The notes beneath the pieces were generated by a model. It searched no databases, was not told the origin of the DNA, and was given only the letters and a program-made list of their open reading frames with translations. The translations under genes and the position numbers were made by a program. This document shows positions 7,119 through 15,763 of a DNA stretch of 35,887 bases, one piece after another (the stretch's first letter is position 1; every line of letters begins with the position of its first letter). The stretch covers positions 1 through 35,887 of the forward strand of contig JBNKSV010000024.1 in assembly GCA_050297535.1 (NCBI GenBank). Direction: 5' to 3'. Origin of the DNA: JAAGZL01 sp050297535. Its GTDB lineage: Bacteria; Pseudomonadota; Gammaproteobacteria; Chromatiales; Chromatiaceae.

Positions 7119-7988
7119 CTACTCATTGCCCTTCTTGTTGAAGTACTTGAAGAACTCAGAGTCCGGCTTCAATACCATCATGTTTCCAGAATCGGAAAAC
7201 ACAGAACGATAGGCCGAAAGACTTCTGTAGAAGGCATAGAACTCGCTGTTGGTATTGTATGCCTTGGCATAGATGGCCGCCGCCTTGGCGTCACCCTCAC
7301 CGCGCAATTTCTCTGCATCACGGAAGGCGTTGGCCAGGATTACGGTGCGCTGCCGATCCGCATCAGCGGTGATCCTTTCCGCAGCCTCGTCACCCTGGGC
7401 GCGCCAGTCTTTGGCAACCCGCTCACGCTCGGCCCGCATACGTTCGTATACCGACCCACTAACCTCAGATGGCAGGTCGATGCGCTTGATCCTTACATCT
7501 ATGACCTCTACCCCCAGCTCGTTGGCCTTTTCATCAGCTTCCTTGGTCAGCAACGCCATAACTTCGGCGCGTTCACCGGAGACCACCTCCGCAATGGTGC
7601 GTTTACCGAACTCATCACGCAGGCTGGTGTTGATCCGCTCTGACAGCAGTGTGGCGGTACGCAAGGCGCTACCACCGGTGGAACGATAGTACTGTCCCAC
7701 ATTGGAGATACGCCATTTGACGAAGGAGTCCACGATCACATCCTTCTTTTCCCCGGTCAAAAAGCGCTGGGGATTGGCGTCCATGGTCTGAATGCGCCCG
7801 TCAAAGATCTTCACGTTATTAACAAACGGGATCATCCAGTGCAGCCCAGGTTTATACTCCGCGTCAACGATCTCACCCAGTTGCAACTTTATTGCCAGTT
7901 CCCACTGCTTAACGGTGAAGGCCGAAAGGGATACCCCTATGACAACCAATACGGCGGCGATGAGTGCTACAAGCTTGTTAGATGACAT
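7119..7988 (-). CDS. hflC: HflC, SPFH-domain regulator of the FtsH protease
   Basis: HflC forms, with HflK, a large periplasm-facing cage around the membrane protease FtsH and modulates its proteolysis of membrane proteins. One N-terminal membrane segment (about residues 7-26) is followed by the SPFH/band-7 domain (KQWELAIKLQLGEI) and a long charged coiled-coil region (RAEVMALLTKEADEKANELG; RMRAERERVAKDWRAQGDEA). The length of 289 residues is usual. The ATG overlaps the hflK stop (TAATG), so translation is probably coupled. Confidence 0.96.
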   Translation of the reverse strand: MSSNKLVALIAAVLVVIGVSLSAFTVKQWELAIKLQLGEIVDAEYKPGLHWMIPFVNNVKIFDGRIQTMDANPQRFLTGEKKDVIVDSFVKWRISNVGQYYRSTGGSALRTATLLSERINTSLRDEFGKRTIAEVVSGERAEVMALLTKEADEKANELGVEVIDVRIKRIDLPSEVSGSVYERMRAERERVAKDWRAQGDEAAERITADADRQRTVILANAFRDAEKLRGEGDAKAAAIYAKAYNTNSEFYAFYRSLSAYRSVFSDSGNMMVLKPDSEFFKYFNKKGNE

Positions 7989-9133
7989 TAGCGCACCCTC
8001 CTGCCACGATTGACATCACGCTCGGTCTGTTCCGATTGTTTACTATCCTGCTCTGATGTTGAGGCTGAAACACTGGCGCCAGGTCGCATAGCACTCGGCT
8101 GAATCAGTTTATCCAGCGGCAGATACATGAGACTGTTATTGTCTCTTGTATCCAACATCACCTTATTGGTCTTGCCCAGAACATCTTCGATGGTATCCAG
8201 ATAGAGTCTCTGTCTGGTTACCTCTGGGGCCTTCTCATATTCGGTTAGGATCGCCAGGAAACGACTGGCCTCACCCTCTGCCTCTGCGATCACCCTCTCT
8301 TTATAGGCGTTGGCATCCGCCATCTTACGGGCCGCATTACCACGGGCAACCGGGATAACCCCGTTGTAGTACGCCTGCGCCTTGTTCTCCTTCTTCTCCT
8401 TGTCCTCACGCGCCTTGATAGCATCGTCAAAGGCGCTCTTAACCTGCTCTGGCGGTTTGGCATGCTGGATATTGATACCTACGATCTCAATGCCTGTGTG
8501 GTAGGTATTGATCAGATCCTGCACCCCTTTCTTTATCTGGTCTGCTATCGCGCCACGACCTTCAGTAACGATAAAGTCCATATTACTCTTACCGATAGTC
8601 TCACGCACCGCGGTCTCGGTGGCATCACGCATGGTCTTGTCCGGGTTCTGATCCTGGAACCAGTAATCTGCGGCATCCTGGATACGGTACTGCACCGTCA
8701 ATTCGATATCGACGATGTTCTCATCCCTGGTCAGCATCAGGGCCTGGTGCCGGAATGGTGTGATCTGGTCAACATTGAACTTTTCCACTGTCTCGATAGG
8801 CAACGGCAAATGCCAATGCGGACCTGGTTTGGTCACGTCCTGATAGGCCCCAAAACGCAGGATAACGCCACGTTCAGCAGGGTCAATGATGTAGAAACCG
8901 CTAGCAAGCCATACCAGAAAGGCGATCCCCAGGATCACTCCTATGCCCGTAGAGCCTGGTCCCTGGGCATCTCCATCTGCGCCAGAGCCACCGCCAGAAG
9001 ATCGTTTACCACCGAACAGTCCACCCATCCTGTCCTGAAGCTTCTTTATCACTTCATCCAGATCTGGTGGACCCTGATCATTACCATTACCTCCCCAGGG
9101 ATCTTTGTCCCCACCGGGTTCGTTCCAGGCCAT
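7988..9133 (-). CDS. hflK: HflK, SPFH-domain regulator of the FtsH protease
   Basis: This is the partner of HflC in the FtsH-associated complex of the inner membrane. The N-terminus (residues 1-60) is rich in glycine, proline and aspartate, as usual for HflK. A single membrane segment follows at about 62-80 (IGVILGIAFLVWLASGFY). Then come the SPFH domain (AERGVILRFGAYQ; LTRDENIVDIELTVQYRI) and a helical region ending in a polar tail. The length is 381 residues. ATG at 9133 has AGGAG 9 bases upstream. It is 185 bp downstream of hflX; that gap holds a small hairpin (GGGCTA-ATTC-TAGCCC, 9179-9194) but no clear terminator. Confidence 0.96.
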   Translation of the reverse strand: MAWNEPGGDKDPWGGNGNDQGPPDLDEVIKKLQDRMGGLFGGKRSSGGGSGADGDAQGPGSTGIGVILGIAFLVWLASGFYIIDPAERGVILRFGAYQDVTKPGPHWHLPLPIETVEKFNVDQITPFRHQALMLTRDENIVDIELTVQYRIQDAADYWFQDQNPDKTMRDATETAVRETIGKSNMDFIVTEGRGAIADQIKKGVQDLINTYHTGIEIVGINIQHAKPPEQVKSAFDDAIKAREDKEKKENKAQAYYNGVIPVARGNAARKMADANAYKERVIAEAEGEASRFLAILTEYEKAPEVTRQRLYLDTIEDVLGKTNKVMLDTRDNNSLMYLPLDKLIQPSAMRPGASVSASTSEQDSKQSEQTERDVNRGRRVR

Positions 9134-9318
9134 GCACTACTCCTGTGGTTATTCAGTTATGCGGTTTGTCCGCGGAATGGGCTAATTCTAGCCCGCATGC
9201 TTAATAAAATGAACCTTAATAGTGGCTGTTTATCCATATGGTTCCGCTTGATACCTGTTAATTACTTTGCAGAAAACAGCTATTTTTCACTATATGGAGC
9301 GTAGTTAGCTTAATTCAA

Positions 9319-10602
9319 CTAGGTTATCAATCTGTCTTCCAAACCATGCTCAATGCTAAGCAGCCGCTCATATTCATGTCTGGGCAATTCGACCTCTATC
9401 TCCCAACCACCATGTTCCATAGTATCCTCAGATAGCACTTTTGCCACCTGATAGAGACGGGAGCGCAATCGGCCGTCCTCCGGTCTGAGGTGAATCCTAT
9501 GATGTACATATCCCTGGTGAAAGAATTCAGCTATAGCAGCCATCAGAAGATCAACGCCTGCTCCATCCCTGGCAGATATCCACACTCTCCTAACCAGTCC
9601 GTCCTCCCTCCGCTCTACCCGGGGGGCATCACCATCCAGCAGATCGACCTTGTTGTATACCTCTATTTGCGGTATTTCTTTTGCGCCGATCTGCTTCAAT
9701 ACAGAATTCACCTCAGAGACACAGGTTGACCTCTGCGGGCTGGCGCAGTCAATGACATGCAGCAACAGGCTTGCCAATACGGTCTCTTGCAAGGTTGATC
9801 TGAATGCCGCCACCAATTCATGGGGCAGATGAGATATGAATCCGACCGTGTCCGCCAATACCACTGCGCCTTCTCCCGGCAGTTTCACCCGTCTAAGAGT
9901 CGGGTCCAGGGTGGCGAATAGTTGATCGGCGGCATACACACCGGAGTCGGTAATGCGATTAAATAGGGTAGATTTGCCGGCGTTGGTATATCCAACCAGT
10001 GAAACCGTAGGTATATCCGCCTTATTCCTGGATTTGCGCCCCTGGTCACGTTGGCTATCGACCTTTTCCAGGCGCTTTCTGATCTGGGCTATGCGGTTAT
10101 TCAGCAACCTGCGGTCTGTCTCAAGCTGGGTTTCGCCCGGGCCCCGCAACCCGATGCCGCCCTTCTGCCGCTCAAGATGGGTCCAACCCCGCACCAGGCG
10201 TGTGGACAGATGGCGCAACTGGGCCAGTTCTACCTGTAATTTACCCTCGAACGAACGCGCCCTCTGGGCGAATATATCCAGGATAAGGCCTGTCCGGTCC
10301 ACCACCCGACACTTGCACTCACGCTCCAGATTGCGCTCCTGGCTAGGGGACAGATCGTGATTAACCACCACCAATTCGGCGTCAGTAGTGGCTATGGCGG
10401 CTACCACCTCTTCCACCTTGCCACGCCCGATAAAAAAGCGCGGATCAGGTGTTTGCCTGCTGCTGATTACAGTCGCCAACGGCTCTGCTCCGGCAGACAC
10501 CACCAGATCACGAAACTCGCTTAATTGTTCAGGACCAAACCGCGCACCAACATCCTGATGCACCAGGATGGCACGCTCTCCGGTATCGGGGCGTTCAAAC
10601 AT
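9319..10602 (-). CDS. hflX: GTPase HflX
   Basis: HflX is a ribosome-associated GTPase that splits stalled or stress-damaged 70S ribosomes. The N-terminal HflX domain (about residues 20-190) includes the glycine-rich signature GGIGLRGPGETQLETDRR. The G domain has GYTNAGKST (G1), ADTVGFI (G3) and YNKVDLL (G4). The length of 427 residues is typical. It lies 76 bp downstream of hfq with a stable hairpin in the gap (10646-10670). The start ATG has only a weak ribosome binding site. Confidence 0.96.
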   Translation of the reverse strand: MFERPDTGERAILVHQDVGARFGPEQLSEFRDLVVSAGAEPLATVISSRQTPDPRFFIGRGKVEEVVAAIATTDAELVVVNHDLSPSQERNLERECKCRVVDRTGLILDIFAQRARSFEGKLQVELAQLRHLSTRLVRGWTHLERQKGGIGLRGPGETQLETDRRLLNNRIAQIRKRLEKVDSQRDQGRKSRNKADIPTVSLVGYTNAGKSTLFNRITDSGVYAADQLFATLDPTLRRVKLPGEGAVVLADTVGFISHLPHELVAAFRSTLQETVLASLLLHVIDCASPQRSTCVSEVNSVLKQIGAKEIPQIEVYNKVDLLDGDAPRVERREDGLVRRVWISARDGAGVDLLMAAIAEFFHQGYVHHRIHLRPEDGRLRSRLYQVAKVLSEDTMEHGGWEIEVELPRHEYERLLSIEHGLEDRLIT

Positions 10603-10645
10603 ATATCAGGCTGGATTACCCCAAGTGAAAAACACAGGCATAAGC

Positions 10646-10670
10646 AAGGGCACCGCTCTGCGGTACCCTT
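10646..10670 (-). terminator. Hairpin between hfq and hflX
   Basis: The minus strand reads AAGGGTACCGC-AGA-GCGGTGCCCTT, an 11-bp stem with one G-T pair and a 3-base loop. No run of T follows on that strand. It probably attenuates read-through from hfq into hflX or protects the hfq mRNA 3' end. Confidence 0.5.
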
Positions 10671-10678
10671 TGATTATA

Positions 10679-10930
10679 TTAATAATTTCCTGGATCTGGT
10701 TGACCTTCATGTCCAGTAGGAATGCGTATATTGCGAGCCGGTACTATCGTGGAAATGGCGTGTTTATAAACCATTTGGTTGACACTATTCTTCAGAAGCA
10801 CCACAAACTGGTCAAATGAATCGATCTGTCCCTGCAACTTGATTCCATTTACCAGAAATATCGATACTGGCACCCGTTCTTTGCGCAATGCGTTAAGAAA
10901 AGGGTCTTGTAAGCTTTGCCCTTTTGACAT
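10679..10930 (-). CDS. hfq: RNA chaperone Hfq
   Basis: Hfq is a hexameric Sm-like protein that pairs small RNAs with mRNAs. Sm1 (IFLVNGIKLQGQIDSFDQ, about residues 24-41) and Sm2 (MVYKHAISTIVP, about 53-64) are both intact, including the YKHA motif. The N-terminus SKGQSLQDPFLNALRKERVPV is standard for gammaproteobacteria. The C-terminal tail is short, giving 83 residues against 102 in E. coli. AGGAGA lies 6 bases before the ATG. It follows miaA by 115 bp. Confidence 0.98.
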   Translation of the reverse strand: MSKGQSLQDPFLNALRKERVPVSIFLVNGIKLQGQIDSFDQFVVLLKNSVNQMVYKHAISTIVPARNIRIPTGHEGQPDPGNY

Positions 10931-11045
10931 TGTATTCTCCTGTTTATTATTGATTCCGGCTTCAATAGACCGAAATGATTACAAGGTATACACCAATCTC
11001 CTCTTCCTGAGGTTTATAGTGTAGCACATGGGTTTATATTTACCG

Positions 11046-12002
11046 TCAGACCTGAGATATGGGCATTAAAATTGCTTTCAAGGCCTGATCCAAAACATTT
11101 TTCCTTCCTTCATCCAACCAGTTGGCATCTCGTTCTGATCTGAGCCAGGTAAACTGCCTTTTTGCCAATTGACGGGTGGCGATTATCCCTTTCTCAGCCA
11201 TCTGATCGTATGAATAATCACCGAGCAGATAACGCAACATCTGTCTGTATCCTACTAAACGCATCGACGGCATGTCGTGGTCTAGATCCCATTTCAGCAA
11301 AAGGTTTCTGACCTCATCTTCAAATCCGCACTCCAGCATCTTATGAAACCGCTGCGCAATCCTTGTATGCAACAAGGCCCGATCTGCAGGAGCTCGTACC
11401 AGCTTTATGACCCGGAAAGGAAGTTTAGGTTCACCATCATTTCTCTGAAGCTCTGATAAAGGCGTACCGGTAATCTCATAGACCTCCAAGGCCCGCTGAA
11501 TTCTTTGCGGATCATTTGGATTTATCCTCTCAGCGGCATGTGGGTCCACCTGTCGTAAGCGCGTATGCATTGCCTCCAGACCTGACTCTTGCATTTCCGC
11601 ATTCAGCCGTGACCGCACTGACGGATCTGCATCCGGTAGTTCCGATAGACCATATTGCAACGCCCGAAAGTAGAGCATGGTTCCGCCCACCAGCAATGGT
11701 ATACGTCCCAGCGCATGTATCTGTTCTATTTCACGCAATGCATCCTGGCGGAATCTGGCAGCCGAATAGCTTTCAATGGGATCACAGATATCTATAAGCC
11801 TGTGTGGGGCCTGTTGCAATTCCTCGGCGGAAGGTTTGGCGGTACCGATGTCCATGCCACGATAAATCAACGCGGAATCCACGCTGATGATATCGCAAGG
11901 CAGTTCCTGCACTATCTCAATAGCCAGGTCGGTCTTTCCGGATGCGGTGGGACCCATCAGAAAGATGATTGGTTGCTCAGATTTATTGGATTGCCCGCTC
12001 AT
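11046..12002 (-). CDS. miaA: tRNA dimethylallyltransferase
   Basis: MiaA transfers an isopentenyl group to N6 of A37 in tRNAs that read codons starting with U. The P-loop GPTASGKT is at about residues 17-24, followed by DSALIYRGMDIGTAKP and GGTMLYFRAL (substrate and tRNA binding). ITGTPLSE and QLAKRQFTWLR also fit the family. The length of 318 residues is normal. It starts 14 bp after the mutL stop, so the two are likely co-transcribed, as in most Gammaproteobacteria. Confidence 0.97.
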   Translation of the reverse strand: MSGQSNKSEQPIIFLMGPTASGKTDLAIEIVQELPCDIISVDSALIYRGMDIGTAKPSAEELQQAPHRLIDICDPIESYSAARFRQDALREIEQIHALGRIPLLVGGTMLYFRALQYGLSELPDADPSVRSRLNAEMQESGLEAMHTRLRQVDPHAAERINPNDPQRIQRALEVYEITGTPLSELQRNDGEPKLPFRVIKLVRAPADRALLHTRIAQRFHKMLECGFEDEVRNLLLKWDLDHDMPSMRLVGYRQMLRYLLGDYSYDQMAEKGIIATRQLAKRQFTWLRSERDANWLDEGRKNVLDQALKAILMPISQV

Positions 12003-12016
12003 TGGATAACCGATTA

Positions 12017-13810
12017 CTACTGACCGCGCATAAACAGCCGATCCAGCTCATCCATGCTCAACTGCACCCAGGTGGGACGTCCATGATTACACTGCCCGAT
12101 GCGTTCTGTCTTCTCCATGTCCCGCAGCAGTGCATTCATCTCATCCAGGGTGAGCCTGCGGTTGGCCCGAACAGAACCGTGACAGGCCATACCGGCCAAC
12201 ACCGCGTTGATCTCATTAGTAATACGTTCAGAGGTTCCGTGTTCCAGCATATCTGCTAAGAGGTCACGCAACAGCTGCTCCGGATCGGCCCCATGCAAGA
12301 TGGCCGGAATCGAACGCACCACCAGCTTTTCTTTGTCGAGGCGATCCACCTCCATACCCAGCTTGGCCAGCAACGCCGCTGACTCTTCCGCCAGATTGGC
12401 CTCTCTATTGGAAACGGCAACAGTTACCGGAACCAACAACGGCTGGCCAATGATACCGGTATCAGCAAAGCCCTGTTTAAAACGCTCATATACGATGCGC
12501 TCGTGTGCTGCATGCATATCCACCAACACCAAACCAGACGCGTTCTGTGCCAAAACATAGATACCCTGTAACTGGGCCAAGGCAAACCCAAGCGGCGGCA
12601 TACCTTGGTCGCCAGACATATCCACCTTATCTTCACCTGGGGAATGTTGCGCAAGAAATGATGCCTGATAACCATTCCCACCCTCAGCGACACCAAGATT
12701 GAGAGCTCTTGGCACATAGTCTTTCTGCACGGCCGATTCTGAATAGCTTGCAGCAGGTGCATTTTTAGGTCTGGATACAAATGTCGTTTCTGACGGAACA
12801 TCGGCCTGTTGCCCCTGTACCGTCCCAGCCAAGGCTCGTTGCACGCCCCTGAAGATAAAGTCATGCACCTGGCGACTCTCGCGGAACCGAACCTCGTATT
12901 TGGCCGGGTGTACATTCACATCCACCAGCGCCGGATTGAGTTCCAGAAATAACAGGTAGGCCGGATGTCGGCCATGGTATAGGACATCCTGATAGGCTTG
13001 ACGCACCGCATGGCTTACCACCTTGTCTCTGACCATACGCCTGTTCACATAAAAATACTGCATGTCCGCCTGACTGCGGTTGTAGGTCGGATTACCTATC
13101 CACCCGAACAACCGCATCCCGGCGGCATCTATCTGCATATATCTGGAGTTTTCCAGAAAGGCCCTCCCCAGCACCTTGCTCACCCGGTCTCCCTTCTCCG
13201 CATCTGTGACCGCCGGTGGAATAGCCATAATCTCACGCTGATTATGCCGCAGCACAAAACCCACTTCGAAACGACTTAGGGCCATGCGCTGCAATAGGGA
13301 GTCAATATGGCTGAATTCGGTGCGTTCGGTCTTAAGGAACTTGCGCCGAGCCGGGGTGTTGTAGAACAGGTCCCGCACCTCCACGGTCGTACCGACCGGA
13401 TGGGCCGCAGGGGACATTTCTGAGGAAGTGCCTGCGCCACTGATGACCCAGGCCGATTCGGCCTCTTGCTGGCGGGATGTAATGGTAAAGCGAGATACGG
13501 ATGCAATACTGGGCAACGCCTCACCCCTAAAACCCAGGCTTGATACCTGCTCAAGATCTTGCAAACTTGCGACTTTGCTGGTGGCGTGGCGAGACATGGC
13601 CAGGTGCAGATCATCCTGAAAGATACCGCAACCGTTATCCCTGATCCTGATCAGTTTGATCCCGCCCTGCTCAATATCTATCTCTATCCTATTGGCGCCA
13701 GCATCCAGGCTGTTTTCCAACAACTCCTTGACTACCGAGGCCGGGCGTTCAACCACCTCGCCCGCAGCGATCTGGTTTATCAGCTGTGAAGGTAGCGCAT
13801 GGATTCTCAA
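12017..13810 (-). CDS. mutL: DNA mismatch repair protein MutL, endonuclease-type C-terminus
   Basis: MutL links mismatch recognition by MutS to strand removal. The N-terminal GHKL ATPase motifs are clear: ENSLDAGA, DNGCGI, ATSKVASL and GFRGEAL. The C-terminal domain contains DMHAAHERIVYE (near residue 430), matching the metal-binding endonuclease motif D-Q-H-A-x2-E-x4-E except M for Q, plus ACHGSVRA and CNHGRPTW near the end. The endonuclease is therefore probably intact, unlike E. coli MutL. The length is 597 residues. The start is TTG at 13810, overlapping the amiC stop in TTGA; the product begins RIHALPSQLINQIAAGEVVE, aligned with the usual N-terminus. Confidence 0.96.
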   Translation of the reverse strand: MRIHALPSQLINQIAAGEVVERPASVVKELLENSLDAGANRIEIDIEQGGIKLIRIRDNGCGIFQDDLHLAMSRHATSKVASLQDLEQVSSLGFRGEALPSIASVSRFTITSRQQEAESAWVISGAGTSSEMSPAAHPVGTTVEVRDLFYNTPARRKFLKTERTEFSHIDSLLQRMALSRFEVGFVLRHNQREIMAIPPAVTDAEKGDRVSKVLGRAFLENSRYMQIDAAGMRLFGWIGNPTYNRSQADMQYFYVNRRMVRDKVVSHAVRQAYQDVLYHGRHPAYLLFLELNPALVDVNVHPAKYEVRFRESRQVHDFIFRGVQRALAGTVQGQQADVPSETTFVSRPKNAPAASYSESAVQKDYVPRALNLGVAEGGNGYQASFLAQHSPGEDKVDMSGDQGMPPLGFALAQLQGIYVLAQNASGLVLVDMHAAHERIVYERFKQGFADTGIIGQPLLVPVTVAVSNREANLAEESAALLAKLGMEVDRLDKEKLVVRSIPAILHGADPEQLLRDLLADMLEHGTSERITNEINAVLAGMACHGSVRANRRLTLDEMNALLRDMEKTERIGQCNHGRPTWVQLSMDELDRLFMRGQ

Positions 13811-15177
13811 GGGATCTGCAGAACCTGTCCGACTCTGATCGTATCTCCGGACAGACCATTGGCATTACGCAGACCATTCACACTGACTTGGTACTGCTCT
13901 GCAATCAGGCCAAGGGTGTCGCCGCGGCTTATCACATGTTTTCGTGATGCAACCTCATTCTGCCCTAACCTCTGGGCCAGTACAGTGCCAGGCGGAGGAT
14001 TTGAGTAGAAATAATCCTTTACCCCGGAAAGGATGGTCTTGGCCAATGCGTCCTGATGCGAACGGCTCCTCAGCTTTCTCTCTTCCACAGGATTGCTAAT
14101 GAATGCAGTCTCGACCAATATGGATGGCACATCCGGTGACTTCAGTACGGCAAATCCGGCCCTCTGCACGTCTCCTTTATGCACGCTACCAACCCGCCGC
14201 ATGTTTCTCAAGACTTTCTCCGCTACATCATGGCTGACCTGGCGGCTACCAGTCTGAGAGAGATCAAGCAAAACCGAAGCCAAAACATCATCTTTATCTT
14301 TCAGCTCAACACCACCTATCAGGTCAGCGCTGTTCTCGCGCTCGGCCAACCAGCGTGCCGCCTCACTCGAGGCACCCTTATTGGACAGGGTAAAGACCGA
14401 TGAACCTCTTGCCCGCCTGTCTCTAAACGCGTCAGCGTGGATAGATATGAACAAATCCGCCTTATGCTTGCGCGCCAATGCGGAACGTTTTCTGAGACCC
14501 AGGTAATAATCCCCGTCCCGAATCAATACCGGTCGCATACCTTTCTCTCGTCTGATGGCGTCCGCCAGCTTGCGGGCAATGGAGAGAACCACATCTTTTT
14601 CTTTGGTTCCATTACGGCCGATGGCGCCAGGGTCCTCACCACCATGACCGGCATCAATGGCGATCACTACATCACGTCCCGGCTGATATTTTTCCACCTT
14701 TTTCTTTGCCGAAGACATCTTTACCTGAGGATCGATCCGCTCCGGCGTGCTTTTAATCTGAGCGGTGTTGATTGGTGCAACCTCTGCCGGGGCTGTTTCA
14801 TATAGATCCAGCACCAGCCTATGTCCATATTCGCGATTGGGCGGCAAGGCAAAGATCCTTGGGTCTATCTTGGACTTAAGATCCAAGACTATCCGCAGAT
14901 CACTACCACCACGGGGACCGCTGCGGATGCTGCTTACCAGACGGTCGTTACCGGAAAAGCCTGCGAGTGAGGTATTCAGCTTCGCATCGGTGAAGTCGAT
15001 CACCAGACGGTCTGGGTTGCTAAGGGTGAATATGTGGTGTTGTACTGAACTGCTGACGTCGAACACCAATCGGGTATGGTCAGGGGCGCTCCAAAGCCGC
15101 AGACTATTGATATCAGTCTGCCCTGCCTGGAGGGAAAAACTGCAAATAAGCAACAGGATGGCGGCAATCTTATTCAT
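13807..15177 (-). CDS. amiC: N-acetylmuramoyl-L-alanine amidase, AmiC/AmiB type, with AMIN and LysM domains
   Basis: This periplasmic zinc amidase cuts the bond between MurNAc and the peptide stem to separate daughter cells. A signal peptide covers about residues 1-19 (LLLICSFSLQAG). An AMIN domain follows (about 22-120), then the Amidase_3 domain (about 170-390) with zinc ligands in IDAGHGGEDPGA, SIHADAF and VETAFISN. A LysM domain ends the protein (SRGDTLGLIAEQYQVS). I chose ATG at 15177 over an in-frame TTG 9 bases upstream, because it starts the signal peptide; the product is 456 residues. Its stop overlaps the mutL start. A LysM plus AMIN layout next to mutL also fits AmiB, so the symbol is less certain than the function. 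Confidence 0.92.
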   Translation of the reverse strand: MNKIAAILLLICSFSLQAGQTDINSLRLWSAPDHTRLVFDVSSSVQHHIFTLSNPDRLVIDFTDAKLNTSLAGFSGNDRLVSSIRSGPRGGSDLRIVLDLKSKIDPRIFALPPNREYGHRLVLDLYETAPAEVAPINTAQIKSTPERIDPQVKMSSAKKKVEKYQPGRDVVIAIDAGHGGEDPGAIGRNGTKEKDVVLSIARKLADAIRREKGMRPVLIRDGDYYLGLRKRSALARKHKADLFISIHADAFRDRRARGSSVFTLSNKGASSEAARWLAERENSADLIGGVELKDKDDVLASVLLDLSQTGSRQVSHDVAEKVLRNMRRVGSVHKGDVQRAGFAVLKSPDVPSILVETAFISNPVEERKLRSRSHQDALAKTILSGVKDYFYSNPPPGTVLAQRLGQNEVASRKHVISRGDTLGLIAEQYQVSVNGLRNANGLSGDTIRVGQVLQIP

Positions 15178-15283
15178 CTTCAGCAACCGTCACGCATAAT
15201 AAAACACTGGATCCATGAATAAAGCTAGCACGCAAAAGGAGAAATTTCCAGTGTTTTCTTAAAGATAGGCGCCTTTTTTCGCT

Positions 15284-15763
15284 TTAGTTATTAAGTTGAT
15301 CATGTAGTTTTGCCGCTACTCCATCTACTAACCGCTTACCTGGCTCGGTTTGCGCCGAAAGTTCCAGATTCCGACCCTGTTGCAGGTGCTCTATACGGAT
15401 AATCAGATCCGGATCAGGCAGCCACCCCTGCCCCCTTTCCGGCCACTCCACCAGGATGGTAGCACCATCATCCAGCAGATCACGTAACCCCAGGTATTCC
15501 AGCTCCCCAGCATCCGCCAGACGATAGAGGTCGATATGACAGAAGCTGTCTTCGCCTATCCGGTAAGGCTCCATCAGGGTATAGGTCGGACTCTTAACCG
15601 CCCCAATATATCCAACCCCATGCATGAAACCACGCACCAGGGTGGTCTTTCCAGCACCCAGGTCTCCATACAGATAGATGATGCTACCTCTGGGACAGTC
15701 AGACGCCAGCGCCGCTCCAACCTCCTCCTGCTGCTCAGGGCTGTGGATATGCAACCTCAGCAT
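15284..15763 (-). CDS. tsaE: TsaE, ATPase for tRNA threonylcarbamoyladenosine synthesis
   Basis: TsaE (YjeE) is the small ATPase that works with TsaB and TsaD to form t6A37 in ANN-decoding tRNAs. Walker A GDLGAGKT is at residues 33-40, and FCHIDLYRL and LVEWPERG are typical family segments. The length of 159 residues is normal. The ATG overlaps the end of nnr by 7 bases (ATGCTGA), so translation is coupled. A 106-bp gap to the amiC start carries no clear terminator. Confidence 0.96.
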   Translation of the reverse strand: MLRLHIHSPEQQEEVGAALASDCPRGSIIYLYGDLGAGKTTLVRGFMHGVGYIGAVKSPTYTLMEPYRIGEDSFCHIDLYRLADAGELEYLGLRDLLDDGATILVEWPERGQGWLPDPDLIIRIEHLQQGRNLELSAQTEPGKRLVDGVAAKLHDQLNN

